From contig NZ_JAICZA010000015.1 in NCBI RefSeq assembly GCF_025933915.1, forward strand, positions 1 to 48,946: a stretch of 48,946 bases of DNA, read 5' to 3'. Within the stretch, counting starts at the first letter, position 1. Each line of letters opens with the position of its first letter. The translations under genes were made by a program, and so were the position numbers. This DNA is from Mycobacterium sp. (GTDB taxonomy: Bacteria; Actinomycetota; Actinomycetes; Mycobacteriales; Mycobacteriaceae). The notes beneath the pieces were generated by a model, which was given only the letters and a program-made list of their open reading frames with translations, was not told where the DNA came from and did not search any database. This document shows positions 8,482-14,761 of the stretch, piece after piece.

Positions 8482-8808
8482 TGCGGCCCCGCCTAGATTC
8501 GCTGCTTTGGGTGCGCCCGCCCGATCGCCGCGGGCAGCGCCAGCTTATCCGGCCGTGGCCGGTGCGGCGGTGGGATGCCGGATGCCATTTTCCGTCTGCG
8601 GTAACCGCAGCAAAGTACCCTCATATGCCACAACCGACCCAGAATTCACTTTCGCCGCGACGCACACTTCCGCCACTTTGGCGCGGCAGTGTCGTAGCTC
8701 ACATTTTGATCGATACCGGTGCTATTTCACTATTCGCCGACGCAGCGGATGACAATGACCATCGTCGGAACCGCCGGCCGAAACGGGTGACGCGACGGGT
8801 TTTAATTG
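8482..8808. other. intergenic stretch with an operator-like perfect dyad
   Basis: No convincing gene: the ORFs crossing it are short or shadows. It contains a perfect 7+1+7 inverted repeat at 8596-8610 (CTGCGGT A ACCGCAG), which could be a dimeric regulator site but has no run of T after it, so it is not a good intrinsic terminator. Base composition shifts toward AT in the last 100 bases, leading into the AT-richer NlpC-like gene. Confidence 0.45.
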
Positions 8809-9408
8809 TTATGCATTCGCAATTACCGCGCCGTCGGGCAACGGTAATTCAGCGCCGACCGGTTCCGGCATCGGGGGTTCCGGGGCATCGACCAGAATGG
8901 CGGGCGCTTCCGGCGGTGGCGGCGGGGCATCCGGCGGCGGCGGGGCATCCGGCGGAGGCGGAGGAGCGTCCGGCGGCGGCGGCAAAGCATCCGGCGGCGC
9001 GCCACCGGGCTCCACCTCCATCGGAAGGAACATGTGATGCGTGAATCCGGCCTGGTAGGCGCCGGGGCCGCCGATGTGCACACCGCCGCGCTCACCGCTG
9101 GCCACTGGGGTTCCGTCGGGCAGCGTCACCGCGGTGTGGCCGCCGTTCCAGCCAATCACCAAGGCGTTGGGCGCGGTCCCATATTGGAACCCACGCGCCA
9201 ACAACGCGGCTTCTTCGTTTCCGGTATTAAATCGATCCCCAAAAACTGGCCTGTCAGTCGCTGCATTCGCAATCCACGAAGCAAGTCCCGAACAATCAGT
9301 CCCGGCGGGAGAATCCCCGCCCGCAATATATGGGGTGCCGGAGACCTGGCTGATCAACGACATCAAAGTTGCAATAACGACCATGGGCAGCGAGGCTAGC
9401 AATAACAT
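8809..9408 (-). CDS. exported NlpC/P60-like protein with proline-rich tail
   Basis: 199 aa. A hydrophobic N-terminus (2-19) could act as a signal sequence or anchor. TDCSGLASWI carries Cys39 and WNGGHTAV carries His91, with His111 nearby: the Cys-His arrangement of NlpC/P60 peptidoglycan endopeptidases. From about 135 the chain turns into P-P-x-P-D-A-P repeats and an acidic Pro-rich end, as in cell-wall-spanning mycobacterial proteins. No ribosome-binding site precedes ATG 9408, which directly follows an in-frame TAA. The 5' end uses codons such as TTA and ATT that are rare in the neighbours, suggesting transfer. It may be a relative of the small exported proteins annotated near Rv1115; that link is a guess. 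Confidence 0.72.
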   Translation of the reverse strand: MLLLASLPMVVIATLMSLISQVSGTPYIAGGDSPAGTDCSGLASWIANAATDRPVFGDRFNTGNEEAALLARGFQYGTAPNALVIGWNGGHTAVTLPDGTPVASGERGGVHIGGPGAYQAGFTHHMFLPMEVEPGGAPPDALPPPPDAPPPPPDAPPPPDAPPPPPEAPAILVDAPEPPMPEPVGAELPLPDGAVIANA

Positions 9409-9631
9409 TTATTGCGAACCAAAATTTGTGGCGCAGGTCATTCGTTAAACCGGCAATGATGTACGCCGCAGCTAAAGCAAATTTATTACACACGGGTATA
9501 TTTTTGGCGGCGAAATACTTGCGTTTTAGACTGTTCGCGCCGATCGGCGGCCCGATCGCTTCTACCGTCAGCCATTCGACCCGCCCAACGCCAGCGATCC
9601 GAGGCGACCTGCCGCGAGTCGCGGTGTGGTC

Positions 9632-10006
9632 TCAGACGGGCGTCCATATTCCGTTGTTCCAGATGCCCCAATCAGCGTCAGTCGGGTTCCACATCATTTG
9701 AGCCCCGGGCGCCCACGCCGGTTGGGGTGGCTGCGGTGGTGCCCATGCCGGCGGGGGTCCCCAGGGCCCCCAACCCGCCGGGGCGGTCGGCCCGCCCGGA
9801 TGTTGCCAATCGTGGCAGTGATTCCAGTCCCAGTCCAAGACATTGCCCCACGCGGGGTTCCATGGATCGCCCGGGCACCAGTGCTCGGTGGGGGCCGGCG
9901 CCGCCTGCGCGACGGGGCCGCCGGCCGGGCCCGAAACGGACAGCGCCAACACCAGCACGGTCGTCGCCCGCCGCAGCCACGGTCCCGATCGTTTGACAGT
10001 CGTCAT
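9632..10006 (-). CDS. secreted Trp/Pro-rich small protein
   Basis: 124 aa. A classical Sec signal peptide: K-R-x(6)-R-R, a Val/Leu-rich core and the cleavage motif A-Q-A|A-P near residue 35. The mature part is about 90 aa, dominated by Trp, Pro, Gly and Asn with repeated W-x-P-x-W patterns and a terminal D-W-G-I-W-N-N-G-I-W segment; two Cys (in W-C-P-G-D-P and H-C-H-D-W) could form a disulfide. Its function is unknown. It lies upstream of the NlpC-like gene on the same strand with a 223 bp gap. Confidence 0.78.
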   Translation of the reverse strand: MTTVKRSGPWLRRATTVLVLALSVSGPAGGPVAQAAPAPTEHWCPGDPWNPAWGNVLDWDWNHCHDWQHPGGPTAPAGWGPWGPPPAWAPPQPPQPAWAPGAQMMWNPTDADWGIWNNGIWTPV

Positions 10007-10106
10007 CCCCCAAGGATTTCCCGGGGCCGGGCTCCGGGCAAGTGGTTGTTCGGATTGTCTGGAACGTCTAGGTCGCCGTAGGACGATCCCTTCCTTCGCC
10101 GGCTAC

Positions 10107-10130
10107 CTAGAGGTTGAAGCGGACTTCGAC
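10107..10130 (-). repeat. degenerate copy of the ychF 3' end
   Basis: Read on the minus strand these 24 bases would encode V-E-V-R-F-N-L-stop, against V-E-F-R-F-N-V-stop at the true ychF terminus (13547-13570). 19 of 24 bases agree, including an 11-base identical core (TCCGCTTCAAC). It lies 21 bp beyond the vapC32 stop. Similar copies are at 10777-10793 and 13527-13547. A recombination scar or attachment-like site is inference; chance similarity is possible. Confidence 0.4.
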
Positions 10131-10151
10131 CGCAGCGCGCGTCGAACAACC

Positions 10152-10520
10152 TCAGGCATCGAAGAGCGCGACGCCCACATCGGCCGACGCAGCCCTCAAC
10201 CGCTTGTCTCGCGTCCACAGCTGGGCACCTTCGATCACGGCGACGGCCGCCATGAGATGGACGTCGACTGCGCTGAGGCCGCGTCCCCACAGTTCGCGTC
10301 GATCGGTGAGGTGGAGGATCTCGTCGTGCTGGACGCTCGGAAATTGGCGAAGATTCGCGAGGAGGTCGAGCACCACCTCACGTCGCGAGATCGACCCCAG
10401 CGCCAGCTCTTCTATCACCAACGCGTGACAGCCCACTTGGTCGACCTCCAGCAGCTCGACCAGCCGCATCTCCGCGGCGTGTAGATGATCGATCCACACC
10501 GCGGTGTCGACGAGGATCAT
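10152..10520 (-). CDS. vapC32: VapC32 PIN-domain ribonuclease toxin
   Basis: 122 aa, one PIN domain. Conserved acidic residues: Asp5 in L-V-D-T, Glu37/38, Asp86 in S-A-V-D-V-H-L and Asp105 in W-T-R-D-K-R-L, which would bind Mg/Mn in the RNase active site. VapC toxins cleave tRNA or rRNA when released from VapB. The start ATG overlaps the stop of the antitoxin gene in an ATGA, the usual translational coupling. All acidic residues are present, so it should be active. Position two genes from the ychF end and the family match Rv1114. Confidence 0.92.
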   Translation of the reverse strand: MILVDTAVWIDHLHAAEMRLVELLEVDQVGCHALVIEELALGSISRREVVLDLLANLRQFPSVQHDEILHLTDRRELWGRGLSAVDVHLMAAVAVIEGAQLWTRDKRLRAASADVGVALFDA

Positions 10521-10714
10521 CCAGTCCCACTGCGGCGTCGGGGAGCGGCCGCCGCGCCGGCATCCGTCCCGCCGAGCGCGGCAAGTCGGCGAGCACTTTC
10601 CACCCTGATCAGCGTCTGCAATCCCTTGCGGAGCAACGCGACGTTCTCGCGCACGCCGGTCAATTCAGCGGCCTTGGCCAACAAGTCGTCGTCGATCGTG
10701 ACGGTGGTCCTCAT
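10517..10714 (-). CDS. vapB32: VapB32 antitoxin (ribbon-helix-helix)
   Basis: 65 aa, the same length as Rv1113. The N-terminal MRTTVTIDDDLLAKAAELTG is a ribbon-helix-helix DNA-binding domain of the VapB type, followed by a second helix and a flexible basic C-terminus that would wrap the toxin. It neutralises VapC32 and represses its own promoter. GGAGG lies 5 nt before the ATG. Two short perfect dyads in AT-rich DNA (10731-10758) directly upstream are likely operator sites. Confidence 0.92.
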   Translation of the reverse strand: MRTTVTIDDDLLAKAAELTGVRENVALLRKGLQTLIRVESARRLAALGGTDAGAAAAPRRRSGTG

Positions 10715-10730
10715 CGTGCACCTCCGTGCG

Positions 10731-10758
10731 CATCATTGATGTTGTTTATGATGTCATA
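10731..10758 (-). promoter_or_regulatory. putative vapBC32 operator/promoter
   Basis: An AT-rich island in otherwise GC-rich DNA, 16 bp upstream of the vapB32 start. It holds two perfect inverted repeats: CATCA-T-TGATG at 10731-10741 and TATGA-TG-TCATA at 10747-10758. Paired small dyads are what ribbon-helix-helix antitoxins bind. On the minus strand ATGACA could serve as a -35; I see no strong -10. Confidence 0.5.
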
Positions 10759-10776
10759 TGGGCGTCGCCCCGTCGA

Positions 10777-10793
10777 GACGTTGAATCGGAGTG
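10777..10793 (-). repeat. degenerate copy of the ychF 3'-end sequence
   Basis: The plus strand reads ACGTTGAATCGGA, against ACGTTGAAGCGGA at the ychF terminus: 12 of 13 bases agree, but similarity fades beyond. It falls in the short gap between the vapB32 operator and the stop of the VOC gene, i.e. at a module boundary. This is weaker than the copies at 10107 and 13527 and could be chance. Confidence 0.3.
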
Positions 10794-10803
10794 GTCGACA
10801 GCG

Positions 10804-11226
10804 TCATCGTGTGCCCTTGGGCCGATTGTCAAATTCGAATTTGGCGCGTGCCTGGTCGGTGACCGGGGTGAACAGGTTGACGAGATTTCCGTCCGGATCC
10901 CGGAACAGCAGCGCGCGGTTGCCCCACGGCATGGTTGTCGGCGTCGTCACGACCTCGGCGATACGCTCGCGCAGCCGCTCGTATTCGGCGTCCACGTCTT
11001 CGACGATGAATTCCACGATCGCGCTCCGATTCGCTGCCGGCTCGGCGGATCCGTCACCGAACAGCGGCACCGTCTTGTCGCTACCGATGGCCAGCGTGCC
11101 GACCGCGGTCGGGATCTCCGCAAACAGCTCGTTTCCCCACACGGCCGACACTTCGGTGACCATCTCGTAGAAACTCACGAGCCGCTTCACGTCGGCGGTG
11201 ATGATGCGGGTCGATACGAACTTCAT
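10804..11226 (-). CDS. VOC-family (glyoxalase/bleomycin-resistance-like) protein
   Basis: 140 aa. Two beta-alpha-beta-beta-beta halves typical of the vicinal oxygen chelate fold: F-V-S-T-R-I-I-T-A-D at the N-terminus with S-F-Y-E, then I-V-E-F-I-V-E-D-V-D (about 69-78) and the closing P-W-G-N-R-A-L-L-F-R-D-P-D-G-N-L-V-N-L-F-T segment. It is close to small VOC proteins of unknown substrate that sit near resistance genes. A perfect AGGAGG lies 5 nt before ATG 11226. It is on the same strand as the flanking toxin-antitoxin genes. Confidence 0.88.
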   Translation of the reverse strand: MKFVSTRIITADVKRLVSFYEMVTEVSAVWGNELFAEIPTAVGTLAIGSDKTVPLFGDGSAEPAANRSAIVEFIVEDVDAEYERLRERIAEVVTTPTTMPWGNRALLFRDPDGNLVNLFTPVTDQARAKFEFDNRPKGTR

Positions 11227-11484
11227 GCGGTCCTCCTGCAGACCTTCGTCGAGGCCTTTGTGGCGTGGGTGGCGTGCGCAAAGATGCTAACCGCCGCCCC
11301 CGACACGAACGCGTTCCCCGGAAGTCGGTCGTGCCCCACCGAAGTGCGAACCGCCGCGCCCGATTATCGGGCCGGCAGCGTTCTCCTTGCCTGCAACGCG
11401 ACGCCGGCAACCGTGTTCGCCAGGTCCGGCCGACTCTGCGCGAAAGCACCGATCGCGCGATAGGACGATCAAAGGCCAACGACA

Positions 11485-11913
11485 TCAACGGTCGTGCGCG
11501 AGCACCTCGGTAACAACGCCCAGCGCCTCGTAGGTGGACCGTGCACGTGCATCCCGAGTGGCCAAAACGGCACCGTGTTCGCGAGCCGCCAACGCAACCA
11601 ACCCGTCGTATGTCGCGCCACCGGCAATCCCTCGCCGGGCCACTTCTCGATGGGCGGATCGCGAGGAACGCGCACCGAGCTGCAGCAGCGCAGCGAAGTT
11701 CGCATCGATCAACGCCACCGCATCGGAAGCATCGACGCGCGCATCGCCAGGCAATCGGGTCAGAACCGAATACGTTTCCGCCAAAGCATGCCCACAAAGA
11801 CCTAGGGTTCGACTCTTCGCCCACGCAGCGACCAACGCGTGGTGTCGGTGCGAGGTCATCAGCAGTGGTACCGCGACACTGGTGTCGACCGCCGTGACAG
11901 GCGCGGTCGTCAA
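11485..11913 (-). CDS. VapC-family PIN-domain toxin (second TA module)
   Basis: 142 aa PIN domain: Asp10 in A-V-D-T-S-V, Glu46 in A-E-T-Y-S-V-L-T-R-L-P-G, Asp103 in T-Y-D-G-L-V-A-L-A and Asp121 in A-T-R-D-A-R-A, a complete acidic set. It is a probable RNase toxin, unrelated in detail to VapC32. The start is TTG at 11913, overlapping the antitoxin stop as TTGA; no ATG or GTG exists nearby in frame before the first PIN motif. The weak start may keep toxin yield below antitoxin yield. Confidence 0.88.
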   Translation of the reverse strand: MTTAPVTAVDTSVAVPLLMTSHRHHALVAAWAKSRTLGLCGHALAETYSVLTRLPGDARVDASDAVALIDANFAALLQLGARSSRSAHREVARRGIAGGATYDGLVALAAREHGAVLATRDARARSTYEALGVVTEVLAHDR

Positions 11914-12149
11914 CGTCGCCCTGAGTCAATCAGCGCGAACATCATTTCGTCGGTAATTTCGGTGTCTGCGCGAGCTACCAAGCGCCCGTTTGCATCCCGC
12001 TCGATCCGAGCAGTTCTGCCACCGGGGGTGATCTGCAATCCGCCCCCATATGCCGAGATGTCGACCTTCGCGCCAGGAGTCAGCCCCAGCGCGTCGCGCA
12101 GTTGCTTGGGCAGGACGATACGGCCACCGGAATCAATGATAGCCTCCAT
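11910..12149 (-). CDS. AbrB/MazE-type (SpoVT-AbrB fold) antitoxin
   Basis: 79 aa. MEAIIDSGGRIVLPKQLRDALGL is a swapped-hairpin AbrB DNA-binding domain (residues 1-45); the C-terminal third (D-T-E-I-T-D-E-M-M-F-A-L-I-D-S-G) would contact the toxin. It pairs with the overlapping PIN toxin, so it acts as a VapB of the AbrB class. A TAGGCT hexamer 6 nt before the ATG suggests a leaderless message, and GTAG-C-CTAC (12154-12162) inside it is a possible operator. Confidence 0.88.
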   Translation of the reverse strand: MEAIIDSGGRIVLPKQLRDALGLTPGAKVDISAYGGGLQITPGGRTARIERDANGRLVARADTEITDEMMFALIDSGRR

Positions 12150-12153
12150 GGGA

Positions 12154-12162
12154 GTAGCCTAC
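12154..12162 (-). promoter_or_regulatory. candidate -10/operator of the AbrB-VapC module
   Basis: A perfect 4+1+4 dyad (GTAG C CTAC). On the minus strand it contains TAGGCT, ending 6 nt before the antitoxin ATG, the spacing expected for a leaderless mycobacterial transcript. An antitoxin bound here would block the promoter. Confidence 0.4.
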
Positions 12163-12336
12163 CAGTGAAATCCCATTCAAACCGTTCAACGTCAACCTGC
12201 TTTACGAGCAACACGATGAGCTGATGACGGCGGCGAGAGAGCGAGCGTTCTCAGACCCGTCCGCATTCGTTGCAGCCACCGCTCGTATCAAGCTGACGCC
12301 CGTCGAGTCTTGCTGCAACCCCCGTAGTCTGAGGCC

Positions 12337-12747
12337 ATGGGGGCAGTGCTGGATGAAGGTCCGTTCTTCCACGGAACAAAGGCCGAACTGAGGGTCAACG
12401 ATCTTCTCAGCGCAGGCTTCCGTTCCAACTATCGGCCGGAAGTCATGATGAACCACATCTATTTCACCGCCCTGCGCGACGGCGCCGGGCTGGCGGCCGA
12501 ACTTGCGGCCGGCGACGGCACGCCGCGGGTTTACCTCGTCGAACCGACCGGTGAGTTCGAGAACGACCCGAACGTCACCGATAAGAAGTTCCAGGGCAAT
12601 CCGACCCGCTCCTATCGCAGCCGCGAGCCGCTCCGAGTCCTCGCGGAAGTCGACGACTGGACGCGACTGGCGCCCGAGGCACTTCGCGGGTGGCACGAAC
12701 GATTGGCCGCGATCCGAGCAGACGAGCGCGGCGAGATCATAAACTGA
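12337..12747 (+). CDS. arr: Arr-type rifamycin NAD+ ADP-ribosyltransferase
   Basis: 136 aa. It matches the Arr family from end to end: F-F-H-G-T near the N-terminus, N-H-I-Y-F-T-A, G-A-G-L-A-A-E-L-A-A-G, and F-E-N-D-P-N-V-T-D-K-K-F-x-G-N-P-T-R-S-Y. The catalytic triad known for M. smegmatis Arr (His19, Tyr49, Asp84) appears as His12, Tyr42 and Asp77, all offset by 7, so the enzyme should be functional. Arr transfers ADP-ribose from NAD+ to the ansa-chain hydroxyl of rifampicin, inactivating it. TAGTCT 6 nt before the ATG suggests a leaderless start; GAGG also precedes it. It is the only plus-strand gene in this accessory block, and I do not recall it at this locus in M. tuberculosis. Confidence 0.95.
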   Translation: MGAVLDEGPFFHGTKAELRVNDLLSAGFRSNYRPEVMMNHIYFTALRDGAGLAAELAAGDGTPRVYLVEPTGEFENDPNVTDKKFQGNPTRSYRSREPLRVLAEVDDWTRLAPEALRGWHERLAAIRADERGEIIN

Positions 12748-12823
12748 GCCTCGACTTCCACCGAGTTCCGTCGCCCATAAACATCTCGCCGCTTTGCAAG
12801 CAGTGCACTCGGGAGTCGCCGCG

Positions 12824-13468
12824 TCAGCCCGGCAAGTCGCACACCAGAAGATGGAAGGCGCCTTGGCCATCACCGACGCGCCTGTCCTCAATCTGACCAA
12901 AACCCGCCTCGCGGATAGCCGGCACAAGTTCGTCGATGGGGCGCAACCGGAATCCATGGCGGGTGAAGGGCATTTTGGACATCTGATCCGGATCACCAAC
13001 CCCGAGTACCAGTCGCCCGCCCGGCCGCAGCACTCTGACCAGCTCACTCAGAGCTGCGGCGAGGTCCGGTACGAAATAGATCGTGTTCGTCGAGATGATC
13101 GCGTCCAGTGCGGAATCTTCGAGAGGCAGGCTCTCCATCCGGCCGGAATACAGACGTAACCGCCCGCGGGCAATGTCGTCAGAGAACCGGCGCTTTGCTT
13201 CAGTGAGCATCGTCTCCGACATCTCGACGCCGTGAACAACCGTGCCGTCGCGATCGAGCAAGATGTCGAGTCCGACGCCTCCGCCAAATCCGATGTCGGC
13301 GACTTCGGCCGCTGGTCCGCAACCCGTGGCGGCGACCGCAGCGACGACAATTGACCGATTGCCACGGTTGAGTAGCCGGCCGACAACCCGGCCGGCGAAC
13401 CCAGTTGGTTCACCGAGCTGGCGAGCCAGAGCGGTAAGCGTACGTTCGACAAGCGGCATGGCGATCAT
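12824..13468 (-). CDS. class I SAM-dependent methyltransferase
   Basis: 214 aa. Rossmann-fold methyltransferase motifs: V-A-D-I-G-F-G-G-G-V-G (about 55-65, SAM glycine loop, with F in place of the usual C/G), an acidic V-H-G-V-E-M-S (about 78-84), D-A-I-I-S-T-N-T-I-Y-F-V (about 121-132) and V-L-R-P-G-G-R-L-V-L-G (about 145-155). This is the Methyltransf_11 type; the substrate is unknown. ATG 13468 or 13459 could be the start; neither has a strong ribosome-binding site. It lies between arr (convergent) and ychF. Confidence 0.87.
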   Translation of the reverse strand: MIAMPLVERTLTALARQLGEPTGFAGRVVGRLLNRGNRSIVVAAVAATGCGPAAEVADIGFGGGVGLDILLDRDGTVVHGVEMSETMLTEAKRRFSDDIARGRLRLYSGRMESLPLEDSALDAIISTNTIYFVPDLAAALSELVRVLRPGGRLVLGVGDPDQMSKMPFTRHGFRLRPIDELVPAIREAGFGQIEDRRVGDGQGAFHLLVCDLPG

Positions 13469-13526
13469 TAGACCAGCCGCCGAAACCCGTGTCGCCGAAT
13501 CTCGATTCCGCGCGATCCTACTTGCT

Positions 13527-13547
13527 CACGTTGAACTGGAACTCGAC
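13527..13547 (-). repeat. tandem copy of the ychF 3' end
   Basis: This 21-base segment directly follows ychF and repeats its last codons (13550-13570) with 18 of 21 bases identical, at a 23-base offset. On the minus strand it would read V-E-F-Q-F-N-V, against V-E-F-R-F-N-V in YchF. It looks like a partial duplication spanning the stop codon, as left by insertion at the gene's 3' end. Confidence 0.65.
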
Positions 13548-14620
13548 TACACGTTGAAGCGGAACTCCACCACGTCCCCGTCGGCCATGACGTAGTCCTT
13601 GCCCTCCATGCGGACCTTGCCGGCCGCCTTGGCCGCCGCCATCGAGCCCGCGGCGATCAGGTCGGCATAGGAGACGATTTCGGCCTTGATGAAGCCCTTT
13701 TCGAAATCGGTGTGGATCACCCCGGCCGCCTTGGGCGCGGTATCGCCCTGATGAATCACCCACGCGCGCGCCTCTTTTGGGCCCGCCGTCAGGTAGGTCT
13801 GCAACTTGAGGGTGTGAAAGCCGGCCCGCGCCAACGCATCTAGCCCACGCTCGGTTTGCCCGATGGACTCCAAAAGCTCGGCGGCCGACTCGTCGTCCAG
13901 CTCTTGCAGCTCAGCCTCGATCTTCGCGTCCAGGAACACCGCGTCGGCAGGTGCGACCATCGCACGCAGCTCGGCCTTACGGGCGTCGTCGGTCAGCACG
14001 GCCTCGTCGGCGTTGAACACGTACAGAAAGGGCTTGGTGGTCATCAGATTCAGCTCGCGCAGCAGTGCCGCGTCGACACCGGCCGCAAACAGCGTCTTGC
14101 CCGAGTCCAGCACGGCCTGCGCGGCGACGGCCGCCTCGTGCAGGGGCTTGCGCTCCTTGTTGTTGCGGGCTTCCTTCTCCAGCCGGGGTACCGCCTTCTC
14201 CAGCGTCTGCATGTCGGCGAGGATCAGCTCGGTCTCGATCACCTCGATGTCGGAACTCGGATCCACCTTGCCGTCGACGTGCACGACGTCGTCGTCGGCG
14301 AACACCCGCACCACCTGGCAGATCGCGTCACACTCGCGGATGTTGGCCAGGAACTTGTTGCCCAGCCCGGCGCCCTCGGAGGCGCCCTTCACGATTCCGG
14401 CGATGTCGACGAACGTCACCGGCGCCGGCACGATCTTCTCGGAATCGAACATCTCCGCCAGCTTGTCCAGCCGCGGATCGGGTAGCGGCACGACGCCCTC
14501 GTTGGGCTCGATCGTCGCGAACGGATAGTTGGCCGCCACCACGTTGTTCCGGGTCAGCGCGTTGAACAAGGTCGATTTGCCGACATTCGGCAGGCCGACT
14601 ATTCCCAGGCTCAGGCTCAC
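13547..14620 (-). CDS. ychF: redox-regulated ATPase YchF (Obg-like)
   Basis: 357 aa, full length for the family. P-loop G-L-P-N-V-G-K-S-T at 9-17, a D-I-A-G-I-V-K-G-A-S-E-G-A-G-L-G-N-K-F-L switch region (about 72-91), a central helical insert, and a C-terminal TGS domain ending D-V-V-E-F-R-F-N-V. YchF hydrolyses ATP rather than GTP and binds ribosomes and stress proteins in the cytoplasm. The start is GTG 14620; a TAGACT lies 9 nt upstream. Its 3' end is duplicated in tandem immediately downstream. Positional match to Rv1112. Confidence 0.95.
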   Translation of the reverse strand: MSLSLGIVGLPNVGKSTLFNALTRNNVVAANYPFATIEPNEGVVPLPDPRLDKLAEMFDSEKIVPAPVTFVDIAGIVKGASEGAGLGNKFLANIRECDAICQVVRVFADDDVVHVDGKVDPSSDIEVIETELILADMQTLEKAVPRLEKEARNNKERKPLHEAAVAAQAVLDSGKTLFAAGVDAALLRELNLMTTKPFLYVFNADEAVLTDDARKAELRAMVAPADAVFLDAKIEAELQELDDESAAELLESIGQTERGLDALARAGFHTLKLQTYLTAGPKEARAWVIHQGDTAPKAAGVIHTDFEKGFIKAEIVSYADLIAAGSMAAAKAAGKVRMEGKDYVMADGDVVEFRFNV

Positions 14621-14749
14621 AGGGAGCCAAGTCTAGGGGTCACGACGGCGCCGGACGACCGGGACCATCACGCGGCCGATCGCGCGCGCGAACAGGGCAC
14701 GCCAAGCGATCCCTACGAGGTATTTACGGGCCTTTCGGCCCATTCCCGG

Positions 14750-14755
14750 TACGGT
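14750..14755 (+). promoter_or_regulatory. candidate -10 box for the 14762 membrane-protein gene
   Basis: TACGGT followed by 6 nt and then the GTG start at 14762. No ribosome-binding site is present, so a leaderless transcript starting at the GTG is the simplest reading. Confidence 0.4.
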
Positions 14756-14761
14756 CTACAT

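Noticed and set aside
8890-9000. Short GC-rich tandem repeat as a possible CRISPR or minisatellite
   Set aside because: The units are simply codons of the P-P-x-P-D-A-P tail of the NlpC-like protein; there are no spacers.
9296-9493. Independent 65-aa gene upstream of the NlpC-like gene
   Set aside because: Not called as a gene: it overlaps the NlpC frame, lacks a ribosome-binding site and its second half is a shadow. Kept only as a possible frameshifted N-terminus in the findings.
11081-11929. 282-aa minus-strand ORF over the VOC and PIN genes
   Set aside because: Cys/Arg-rich shadow of two smaller genes that have clear families and coupled starts.
12181-12192. Further ychF-3'-end copy in plus orientation (CCGTTCAACGTC)
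   Set aside because: Only 8-9 bases match and a base is missing in the core; indistinguishable from chance.
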